This document shows, piece after piece, positions 35,249 to 42,352 of a DNA stretch of 64,000 nucleotides. The stretch covers positions 1 through 64,000 of the forward strand of contig WGNV01000005.1 in the NCBI GenBank assembly GCA_016124375.1. The letters run 5' to 3'. The stretch comes from Tepidisphaera sp. (GTDB lineage Bacteria > Planctomycetota > Phycisphaerae > Phycisphaerales > UBA1924). Position 1 is the stretch's first letter, and each line of letters begins with the position of its first letter. The translations under genes were made by a program, and so were the position numbers. The notes beneath the pieces were generated by a model. The model was given only the letters and a program-made list of their open reading frames with translations. It made no database searches and had not been told where the DNA came from.

Positions 35249-36748
35249 TCACTTCTTCTTCACCAGCACGATCTTCGCCGTCCCCGTCAGCTTGTACCGC
35301 CGGTACGACACCTCCACCTCATCGCCCGGCTTATACCCCGACAGCACCCGCACCAGCTCCGACATGTCGCGCACCGGCTTGCCGTCGATCGCCGTAATCA
35401 CGTCGTTGATGTGCAGCCCCTGCGCCCCCGTGCGGCGATCAAACGACAGCACCACCGGCCCCTCGCCGCTGCCCGCATCCACTTCCAGCCCCAGCGACGC
35501 CGCCCCGCTGCGAATCTCTTCCGGCACCGCGGGCAGCGACCGCACCCAGTCGCGCCAGCGGGTGTGCAGGGCCTTCAAGTCGGTCTCTCCCAGGGCCTGC
35601 TCAAACGCCTTCACGCCCGTGGGGTCGTCGGCACACGTGGCATCGAACGCCCTGGAAAAGGCCAGGAGCTTTCCCTCGCTGGCCAGGAACATGAACTCGC
35701 CCCTGGCCGCGGCATAGTTGAACAGGGGCCGATCATTGAAGAACGGTCCATATGGAATCTTCGCCAGCTTCTCGATCCGAGGCAGGTTCCCCAGCTTCTC
35801 CACGCGCTTCAGGATGTTCGTCCGCCACGAAGGCGCCGGCACCATCTCCCCGTTCGGGCCCGGGTCATAGTCCTCGACCAGCGATCCGAGCCCCTCCAGC
35901 ATCCACGCCGGGCACTCCTGCCCCTGGCGGGTGATGTGCCGGTAGTGCAGCGCGTGCATGAACTCGTGCCGCAGCGTGGCGCCCAGGTCCATCGACACCA
36001 GGCGCTTGAGGTCGTGCTCGTACGCCCCGCCCACGGTGCTGTTGCCCGTGCTCACCTGCGGCCCGTACAGCGCAATCGCCCACTTGGCGAAGTCCAGCTT
36101 GCTGGGCAGCACGATGGTCACCCACGCGTCGTTCTTCGCTTTTTCGGGGTCGAATAGGTCGGGGAAGAGATTCGCCTGCGCGTACGCCGCGACCTTGTTC
36201 AGCTCCTCGATCGCGGCTTTCGTCGATCCCTCGTCAAACGCGGTGCGATAGACCACCCGCATGCGTTCGTCGACGATCTCCTTGTACTCGCCATCCTTGA
36301 ACAGCTCGCGGGCCGACGCCAGGTTCGCCTCCCGCCGGGCGATCAGCACCGCATCCCAGTGGTCCACCAGGGCGAGATACGCCGGCTCCTTGCGGATCAC
36401 ATCCAGCACGCCGTCGCGCTTCAGTTGATAAAGATCGCAGAACCCGTGCTCGACGGCCTGCGAGATGAGCGCCGCCGCCCCGGGCCCGTCCCGCTGCGCC
36501 GCCCGCGTGCACGCCAGGTTGTAATACACCACGAAGTTATTCGGCTGCAGCTTGAGTTGGCGTCGCAGCAGATCCTCCGCCTTGGCCGGGTCGTGCTTTG
36601 ACATCGCCTCAAAGGCGAGGGCGGAAAGTCGGTCCGCGGATTCCTTGGTTTGGGGCGGCGTCAGATCCGGGGGCGTCTGGGCCCGCGCCAGGGTCGCGCC
36701 CGCCAACAGAACCCCGACCACCCGCGCGATGAACGCAACCCACTTCAC
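35249..36748 (-). CDS. TPR-metallopeptidase-PDZ secreted protein
   Basis: The 499-aa protein has a signal peptide to about residue 23 (ARA/Q), TPR-like helices (AEDLLRRQLKLQPNNFVVYY and following), and a gluzincin-like domain with HEFMH at 261-265 and the third zinc ligand Glu285 in WMLEGLGSLVEDY. A PDZ domain closes the protein, with LHINDVITAIDGKPVRDMSE. It is probably a periplasmic or surface zinc peptidase. The GTG start overlaps the purN stop, so secretion of a peptidase is translationally coupled to a purine biosynthesis gene. Confidence 0.78.
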   Translation of the reverse strand: MKWVAFIARVVGVLLAGATLARAQTPPDLTPPQTKESADRLSALAFEAMSKHDPAKAEDLLRRQLKLQPNNFVVYYNLACTRAAQRDGPGAAALISQAVEHGFCDLYQLKRDGVLDVIRKEPAYLALVDHWDAVLIARREANLASARELFKDGEYKEIVDERMRVVYRTAFDEGSTKAAIEELNKVAAYAQANLFPDLFDPEKAKNDAWVTIVLPSKLDFAKWAIALYGPQVSTGNSTVGGAYEHDLKRLVSMDLGATLRHEFMHALHYRHITRQGQECPAWMLEGLGSLVEDYDPGPNGEMVPAPSWRTNILKRVEKLGNLPRIEKLAKIPYGPFFNDRPLFNYAAARGEFMFLASEGKLLAFSRAFDATCADDPTGVKAFEQALGETDLKALHTRWRDWVRSLPAVPEEIRSGAASLGLEVDAGSGEGPVVLSFDRRTGAQGLHINDVITAIDGKPVRDMSELVRVLSGYKPGDEVEVSYRRYKLTGTAKIVLVKKK

Positions 36749-37314
36749 GCGCCGCCTCCGATGATCATCTGAATCGCCTCGGGCAGGGCTTCCAACTCGA
36801 GCCCGAACACCCGCGCCGCCAGCGTGTCGGGCGTGTCGCCGGCCAGCACCGGACACCGCTTCTGCAAGATCACCTTGCCGGTGTCGAACGTGTCGTCGGC
36901 ATAGTGCACGGTGCAGCCGCTCTCGGTGTCCCCCGCCGCCAGCACCGCCTCGTGCACATGGTGCCCGTGCATGCCGGGCCCGCCGTGCTTGGGCAGGAGC
37001 GCCGGGTGAATGTTGATCACCCGCCCGCGGTACGACGCGGGGATGTTCACCAGTTGCAGATATCCCGCCAGCACCACGTACTCAATGACGTGCGACTTCA
37101 AGACCAGTTCCAGCTCCGACGCCGGAATCCGCCCGGGCATCACCCGCACGTCCGCCACGCGCCCACGAACGCGCTCGACCCCGGCGCAAGGCCTCGACGC
37201 GATCACCAGCGGCATCGTCGCCCGCAACGCCCCCGCGTCGATGCGGTCCAGCAGGTTGACAACCGTCCGCCCGCCCCCCGAGATCATCGCGGCCAGCCGG
37301 ACCGCCGGCCTCAC
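36745..37314 (-). CDS. purN: Phosphoribosylglycinamide formyltransferase
   Basis: PurN transfers a formyl group from 10-formyl-tetrahydrofolate to GAR in de novo purine synthesis. The protein is 189 aa. MISGGGRTVVNLL is the nucleotide loop, VINIHPALLPKHGGPGMHG contains the catalytic Asn and His, and GCTVHYADDTFDTGKVILQK contains the catalytic Asp. The GTG start overlaps the TGA of the STAS gene and its own stop overlaps the next GTG, so three unrelated genes form one coupled unit. Confidence 0.93.
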   Translation of the reverse strand: MRPAVRLAAMISGGGRTVVNLLDRIDAGALRATMPLVIASRPCAGVERVRGRVADVRVMPGRIPASELELVLKSHVIEYVVLAGYLQLVNIPASYRGRVINIHPALLPKHGGPGMHGHHVHEAVLAAGDTESGCTVHYADDTFDTGKVILQKRCPVLAGDTPDTLAARVFGLELEALPEAIQMIIGGGA

Positions 37315-37667
37315 GCAATCTGCTCCGCGCCGCTCTTCGCATCCGGCGCAATCGTGAACAGCCGATGCAGGTTCGTCAGGCGGAACAGATCCACCAGCTC
37401 CGTCGACAGCCCGGCCAGCACCACCTTGCCCCCCGCCGCCTGCGCCGCGCTCCGCACCTGCACCAGCATCCCCAGCCCGGTTGAGGTCACCAGCAGCACG
37501 TCGGACAGATCCACCACCAGCTTCGCGGGCGGCGCTTCCACGAACTTCTTCAAGTCCGTCTTCAACGCCGCGGCTTCAAAATCGCTCACCCGCGGGCAGG
37601 TGATCTTCGCCACCATCACCCCGCCCAGCGGCTGCGCACTCATATACGTCGTCTCGGCTGGCTGCAT
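37311..37667 (-). CDS. STAS-domain anti-sigma factor antagonist
   Basis: The 118-aa protein resembles SpoIIAA/RsbV. LVVDLSDVLLVTSTGLGMLV contains the phosphorylatable Ser62 at the normal place, although Asp before it is replaced by Thr (V-T-S-T instead of D-S-S/T). Its anti-sigma kinase partner is not in the window. It is the first gene of the STAS-purN-peptidase unit. ATG at 37667 is preceded by GAGGGGA at good spacing. Confidence 0.85.
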   Translation of the reverse strand: MQPAETTYMSAQPLGGVMVAKITCPRVSDFEAAALKTDLKKFVEAPPAKLVVDLSDVLLVTSTGLGMLVQVRSAAQAAGGKVVLAGLSTELVDLFRLTNLHRLFTIAPDAKSGAEQIA

Positions 37668-37697
37668 GGGTCCCCTCGTGTGCATCCGCACGGGCGT

Positions 37698-38099
37698 TCA
37701 CACCGTCGGCGGCTCTCGAAACGCGATCGGCTTGCCCGCCGCGTCCACCGCCACCATCGTCATGGTAGCCGTCGTCACCTGCACCACCTCGCCGCTCGCA
37801 TACCGCTCCGCCTCCACCAGCACCTCCACCGTCACGCTCTTGGTCCCCAGGCGGCTCGTTCGAGTGTACAGCGTCACCACATCCCCCACATGCACCGGCG
37901 CCTTGAACTCCACGCGATCAACCGCCGCCGTCACCCAGCGGTGTTGCCCGTGCTTGCGAGCCTGTACGAACCCCGCCTGGTCGATGTAACTCAAAATCAC
38001 CCCGCCAAAGATCGTTCCGTAGTGGTTCGTGTCGCGGGGCAGCGTGGCGACGCGGAGGGCGACAGCGTGATCGGGGTTTCGGGGAGCGGGTTCGGGCAT
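37698..38099 (-). CDS. Acyl-CoA thioesterase, hotdog fold
   Basis: This 133-aa single-hotdog thioesterase is of the YciA/BFIT type. DTNHYGTIFGGVILSYIDQA contains the helix-capping Gly-Gly and the catalytic Asp, followed by VTAAVDRVEFKAPVHVGDVV. It hydrolyses acyl-CoAs of unspecified length. It may be co-transcribed with the STAS gene 31 bases downstream. ATG at 38099 was chosen because sequence before it is part of an intergenic inverted repeat. Confidence 0.88.
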   Translation of the reverse strand: MPEPAPRNPDHAVALRVATLPRDTNHYGTIFGGVILSYIDQAGFVQARKHGQHRWVTAAVDRVEFKAPVHVGDVVTLYTRTSRLGTKSVTVEVLVEAERYASGEVVQVTTATMTMVAVDAAGKPIAFREPPTV

Positions 38100-38127
38100 G
38101 GGGGTAGCGTACAGTCTTCGGAGGCCC

Positions 38128-38218
38128 GGCATTCGGCATTCGTGATTCGGCATTCGTTGTGGCGACGCGGCTGCGGGGTGCGAAGTAACGAATGCCGAAT
38201 TACGAATGCCGAATGCCG
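38128..38218. repeat. Long inverted repeat between divergent genes
   Basis: The arms lie at 38128-38158 and 38187-38218. Each is made of repeated cattcg/cgaatg units such as ggcattcggcattcg. The right arm is the reverse complement of the left with one mismatch over 30 bases. The 28-base loop is GC-rich. It would form a very stable cruciform between the thioesterase gene (minus) and the DinB-like gene (plus). It ends about 20 bases before the DinB ATG. Confidence 0.85.
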
Positions 38219-38239
38219 ATTCCTCCTCAAGGAGCCCCC

Positions 38240-38968
38240 ATGTCTGAATCCACCCAAACCTCCCCCACCACCACCGACGCCCCCACCTCCGCCGACTCCT
38301 GCTGCAACGGCCACGGCAAAGCCTCCGGCGGCGGGTGTTGTCGCGAGCGTGCGTCGCTTTCGCCCCTCACCAAAGACCAGATCGCCGCCCTCCCCACCCT
38401 TCAACTCATCGCCCGCTACCAACGCGGCATCGAATGGATCGACCGCCGCGTCTTCGAACTCTCCGAACGCCAGATCGACCAGGCCTTCCTCCCCGACGCC
38501 GGCGTCGGCCGCTGGCCCGTGCGCGTGCTCATTGGCCACATCTGCGACGCCGACCTCGCCGCCGTCCACCGCATGCGCCGGGCCGTGGCGGAAGACCACC
38601 CGATCTTCGCGGAGTGGGACGAAAACGCCTTCATCGATGCCAATCTCTACGGCAACACCCACGAGGGCTACGCCGACGACCCCGACACCGACCACGCCCG
38701 CGTCATGAACGCCCTGGGCGGCTTCCTCGCCACCACCCACACCCTGCGGCAATGGACGGCGCAATGGCTCTACAGCCTCAGCGACGCCCAGATGGCCCGC
38801 GCCGGCATGCACCCCACCCGCGGCCAGATGTCCGTGCGCGACATCCTGGCCAGCTACACCTGGCACCTCGAACACCACTGCCAGTTCCTCACCAAGAAAC
38901 TCGACCTAATGGTCGGGCCCGCGGCCGAAACCCACAACCACTCCGGCGGCTGCGGGTGCAAGCACTAG
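38240..38968 (+). CDS. DinB-family protein with Cys/His-rich ends
   Basis: This 242-aa DinB/YfiT-like four-helix-bundle protein keeps the metal-site histidines: VRVLIGHICDADL, a middle LATTHTLRQW and the C-terminal SYTWHLEHHCQFL. DinB proteins are often thiol-dependent metalloenzymes such as bacillithiol transferases. Two unusual segments frame the fold: an N-terminal SCCNGHGKASGGGCC and a C-terminal HNHSGGCGCKH, both likely to bind metal. AAGGAG lies nine bases before the ATG. Confidence 0.85.
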   Translation: MSESTQTSPTTTDAPTSADSCCNGHGKASGGGCCRERASLSPLTKDQIAALPTLQLIARYQRGIEWIDRRVFELSERQIDQAFLPDAGVGRWPVRVLIGHICDADLAAVHRMRRAVAEDHPIFAEWDENAFIDANLYGNTHEGYADDPDTDHARVMNALGGFLATTHTLRQWTAQWLYSLSDAQMARAGMHPTRGQMSVRDILASYTWHLEHHCQFLTKKLDLMVGPAAETHNHSGGCGCKH

Positions 38969-39274
38969 CAACCTCCAAGCACCGAAGGTGCGCCAGTCGC
39001 GAGCCTGGGGCGCCAGCCCCAGGAAACGAAACCGGCACCACCTCCCCACCCCCGCGCACCATCTCCCGCCGCCTCGCGGCTCGCCACCCTCAATCTCCAC
39101 CCGCCGGCGCTGACGCCCGGTCTCGCCCCTCCCGCCCCTCCGCGCCCCTCCCGCCCCTCCGCGCCCCTCCACCCCCCAAAAATCTTCGCGCATCTACCGG
39201 GATTGCGCGCGCCTTTCGCGTGATACCCGTTTTCCCCCTTCCATTCCCTCCCGCCGCGCGTCACACTACCCGGC
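38969..39274. other. Gap with hairpin and short tandem repeat
   Basis: After the DinB-like gene there is a perfect hairpin at 39004-39023 (CCTGGGGC pairing with GCCCCAGG) that lacks a T-tract. A low-complexity region follows, with a roughly 19-base unit rich in ccgcccctccgcg repeated at about 39125-39170. No gene is visible. The next gene starts at 39275. Confidence 0.6.
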
Positions 39275-40126
39275 ATGAGCACCACCCTCACCCCCTTTAG
39301 CCCCTCCCCCAAGATCACCGACGCCGTCATCGACGCCCTCAACTCACCCGACAACACGCTGCGCGCCGTCGCCAATCAATATCGCACGACCGTCGAGGCC
39401 CTCACCCTGTGGATGACCCGCCCCGACATCGCGCTGCGCCTGGACAACATTCAATCCGCCGCCTCTCGCCGCACGCGCCTGATCGCCACCAACTACCTGC
39501 CCAGCGTCGTCAAGCTGCTCAACACCATCATCAACCACCACCTGGCCGACGAGCACGGGCACGAATCCGCGCCCCTCGCCCCCGAGCCCCGCCGCCACCG
39601 CGAGAACGCCCGCAAGGCCGCCGCCCTCATCCTCCGCCTCGCGAAGTTTCTCAGCCCCCCCGGCGCCACCCATCTCATCCCATCCGAACGCATCGACGCG
39701 GCAGACCCACTTCCGCCAGCCCCCCTCGATGCCCGGGTGCCTCCTGCCTCGCTGCCTTCTTCTCCATCACCCTCCGAACCCCCACGCCGCGACGCCCGCG
39801 TCCCCCACGCTCCAAAAATACAGCCGCCCCACCAATCGATGGGGCGGCCGGAGACATCAACACCCGAACTCAATCAAGCCACGACACCCGATGACCGCCG
39901 CCGACGCGAGGCGAAGAGGCCCGCGACGCCCAGCAGCGCTGCCGCGCCGGGTGTGGGGATGCCGCTGAGGCGGATAATCCGGTCGGTCTGCGTCAGCAGC
40001 AGATCGCCCGAGCCGGAAGGATCGCTGGAGACGAAGTCGCCGCGCGAGCCGCCGGTGGCGATGGTGACCTGTTCGAGCGTGGAGAGGTTGATCTCCACCA
40101 CATTGCCGTTGTTGAGATTGCCGTAG
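39275..40126 (+). CDS. Hypothetical helical protein, 3' end overlaps opposite gene
   Basis: The first 115 residues look like a genuine soluble helical domain, resembling a helix-turn-helix (ITDAVIDAL, LRAVANQYRTTVEALTLWM, LIATNYLPSVVKLLNTIINH). After about residue 140 the sequence becomes Pro/Ser/Arg-rich and runs through the terminator and 250 bases of the opposite, well-supported beta-propeller gene. The true gene may have lost its stop through a frameshift, or the tail may be disordered. It is not recognised as a known family. Confidence 0.45.
   Translation: MSTTLTPFSPSPKITDAVIDALNSPDNTLRAVANQYRTTVEALTLWMTRPDIALRLDNIQSAASRRTRLIATNYLPSVVKLLNTIINHHLADEHGHESAPLAPEPRRHRENARKAAALILRLAKFLSPPGATHLIPSERIDAADPLPPAPLDARVPPASLPSSPSPSEPPRRDARVPHAPKIQPPHQSMGRPETSTPELNQATTPDDRRRREAKRPATPSSAAAPGVGMPLRRIIRSVCVSSRSPEPEGSLETKSPREPPVAMVTCSSVERLISTTLPLLRLP
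39814..39848 (-). terminator. Intrinsic terminator of beta-propeller gene
   Basis: GCCGCCCCA (39823-39831) pairs with TGGGGCGGC (39840-39848), and on the minus strand the hairpin is followed by a TATTTTT tract (39814-39820). It lies 26 bases past the stop at 39874. It is positioned inside the reading frame of the opposite hypothetical gene. Confidence 0.85.
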
Positions 40127-40851
40127 ATGAAGCCGGTGCGCTGGCCAAAGCCCAGCGCGGTGCCGTCCAGCCCGCCCGGCACAAATCCGGAATCGAACAC
40201 CACAGCGCCGGTCGTGGTGTTGTATCCCAAGAGGTGTCCGAACGCGCCGCCCGAGATGGCGGCTCCGTACAGCGTCGATCCGTCGGGCGAGATCGTAATT
40301 CCGTCGAGTTCTTGTGTGGTCAGGGTCGTAAAGATGCCGGTGTTGGGGTTCACATCGCGCACGCCCTGCACAGTGGAGGTGAACAGATGGCCATTGGCGG
40401 GGTTGGCCAGCAGTGCGCGGGCGTTGCCCAGGCCGCCGGCGACGGTGTGGTTCACAGAGCCGTCGGGGTTGAGCTCGTCGATGGTCTGCGAGTTGTAGTG
40501 CGAGACAAACAGGCGATCGCCCCAGTGGGCGATGCCGTGGGCGAGCTCGGCATTCGGGTACCCGGTCAGGAAAGGTGTGCTGGCCACCGTCTGGTTGTCG
40601 GTGTTGGTGAAGCGGTAGATCCGGTTGTCCACATAGGTGCCGACGAGGATCGAGCCGTCATTCTGGAAGTCGATGGGGATCGGGCCGATCCCTCCGGACG
40701 AAGCGAAACCCGTGGCGAAGGTGCTGAGCGTGAAGTTACGGGCAGTCCCCTGGGGCGTCAGCGTCATCTGCGCCGACGCGACCGAGCCCGCGGCCAACAC
40801 GCACGCGAACGCAAGCTTGACGTGAAACACGACGAAACGATTTGTAAGCAT
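39874..40851 (-). CDS. Secreted beta-propeller PEP-CTERM protein A
   Basis: This 325-aa protein has a signal peptide to about ASA/Q (residue 28) and repeated beta-blade segments (ELAHGIAHWGDRLFVSH, ELNPDGSVNHTVAGGLG, ITISPDGSTLYGAAIS, FVPGGLDGTALGFGQRTGF). The tail is IPTPG, a helix, then SRRRR and a short extension. Beta-propellers of this NHL/SMP30-like type bind ligands or proteins outside the cell. A close paralog lies next to it at 41157-42083. Confidence 0.82.
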   Translation of the reverse strand: MLTNRFVVFHVKLAFACVLAAGSVASAQMTLTPQGTARNFTLSTFATGFASSGGIGPIPIDFQNDGSILVGTYVDNRIYRFTNTDNQTVASTPFLTGYPNAELAHGIAHWGDRLFVSHYNSQTIDELNPDGSVNHTVAGGLGNARALLANPANGHLFTSTVQGVRDVNPNTGIFTTLTTQELDGITISPDGSTLYGAAISGGAFGHLLGYNTTTGAVVFDSGFVPGGLDGTALGFGQRTGFIYGNLNNGNVVEINLSTLEQVTIATGGSRGDFVSSDPSGSGDLLLTQTDRIIRLSGIPTPGAAALLGVAGLFASRRRRSSGVVA

Positions 40852-41156
40852 GACTCTCCCACTCTTCTGGTGCCGGAGAAAAGAGACGCCTCCGCAGAGC
40901 GGAAACTGATCTCCCTTCTCCCCCGCACACCACCGACGCAGCCTATATGAGGCGGGCACTTTGTCAATGTCGAAGCGACCGATCTCACGGCGGATTCAAT
41001 CCGTCGATTCGAGCTATTCATTCATATTCACAGGCGACGACCCGGTCGACCGAACACATGGACCGCTAGAGCACTCGACGCGCCAACGGAATACCAGCCA
41101 GCTCTTCGAAGGCCGAAGAGCCGGCCGGGTCAATGCGATTGACTCTCCACCGGAAA
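40852..41156. other. Gap between the two beta-propeller genes
   Basis: This 305-base interval has the leader of protein A at its left side. The ribosome site GGGAGAG lies just before its ATG. The remaining sequence has average composition and no convincing terminator for protein B or further gene. Confidence 0.45.
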
Positions 41157-42083
41157 TCAAGCGAGGCGGCGGCGGCGGCACGAGGCAAGAGCGGCCACGC
41201 CCAGCAAAGCAGCGGTTCCCGGCGTCGGAATGCCGCTGAGCCGCAGCACGCGGTCGTACTGCGTGAGCAGCAGGTCGCCCGAGCCCGAGGGGTCGCTGGC
41301 GACGAAGTCGCCCCGCGAGCCGCCCGAGGCGATGACGGTCTGCGTGAGATCAGAGAGGTTGACCTCGACCACGGTGCCGCCGTTGGTGTTCACGTAGAGA
41401 TATCCCAGGCGAGTGCCGAAGCCCACGGCCGTGCCGTCGATGCCGCCGGGGATGAAGCCGGAATCGAAGACGAGTTGCCCGCTGGACGTGTTGTATCCCA
41501 ACACGTGGCCGGAGTTGGCCGCGGCGTACAGGATGTCGCCCGCCGGAGAGAGCGAAAGCCCGTCGGCGGCCTGGTTATTGAACACCGTCACCTGGCCGTT
41601 GCCGGGGTTGACCTTGAAAATCTGGCTGACGTTGGAGACGTAGAGCATGCCGTCGGCGTTGTTGGCCACCATGCCGGTTGCGAAGCCGATGGTCGCGAGG
41701 GTGTTGCCGCTGGGCAGCGTGACGATGCGCCCGGCGCTCTGCTCCGCGAGGAACTGCTGACCGCCGAAATGGGCCAGGCCGGTGCCGTTGTTCTGCCCAT
41801 AGTTGCCGACGATCGAGCCGTCGGTCCAGATCTGGTTGTCGACGTTGGCGAACTGGCGGACTTCGCCGTTGTACGCCGAAACCGTGACGCCTCCGTTGAA
41901 GTAGTCCAGCCCGATGGGGCCGAGGTTGCCGATGGTGACGTTGTTCACAAAGGTGGACAACTGAAACCCGCGGCTGACGCCCGCGGGGGTCAGCATCATC
42001 TGCGCCGACGCCGCCGAGCCGGCGGCGAGTACCACAGCGACACACATGCCAGCGCGTAACAACACAACACGATTCTTGACCAT
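41157..42083 (-). CDS. Secreted beta-propeller PEP-CTERM protein B
   Basis: This 308-aa paralog of the preceding gene has a signal peptide ending ASA, MMLTPAGVSRGFQLSTF, propeller segments (GLSLSPAGDILYAAANSG, FIPGGIDGTAVGFGTRLG, GGSRGDFVASDPSGSGDLLL) and an IPTPG-helix-CRRRR tail. The last blade (SRGDFV-SDPSGSGDLLLTQ-DR-LRLSGIPTPG) is the most conserved part of the pair. A GGAGAGGG ribosome site precedes the ATG. Confidence 0.82.
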   Translation of the reverse strand: MVKNRVVLLRAGMCVAVVLAAGSAASAQMMLTPAGVSRGFQLSTFVNNVTIGNLGPIGLDYFNGGVTVSAYNGEVRQFANVDNQIWTDGSIVGNYGQNNGTGLAHFGGQQFLAEQSAGRIVTLPSGNTLATIGFATGMVANNADGMLYVSNVSQIFKVNPGNGQVTVFNNQAADGLSLSPAGDILYAAANSGHVLGYNTSSGQLVFDSGFIPGGIDGTAVGFGTRLGYLYVNTNGGTVVEVNLSDLTQTVIASGGSRGDFVASDPSGSGDLLLTQYDRVLRLSGIPTPGTAALLGVAALASCRRRRLA

Positions 42084-42352
42084 GATCCCTCTCCTCCCTT
42101 TGCAGGGGAACCAGCCGTTCGCGGCTCCAAGATGTTCAGGATTCCCCCACCAGTTCTCAAAATCGTACCTTGAAGCACCAGGCTGTCAATCCGTCCCGAC
42201 GCGGAATCACCGCCCCTTCACGGGGGCACTCATGGCAAGGGTCGCGCATTCACCCATGGTCTGGGGGTGCCGGCGCTCGCCCAAACCCACCCCGACCCAC
42301 CTCGGCGGCGTTCACCCCCGGTGCCCTTCCGCCCGCCGTACGCTACTGCGAG

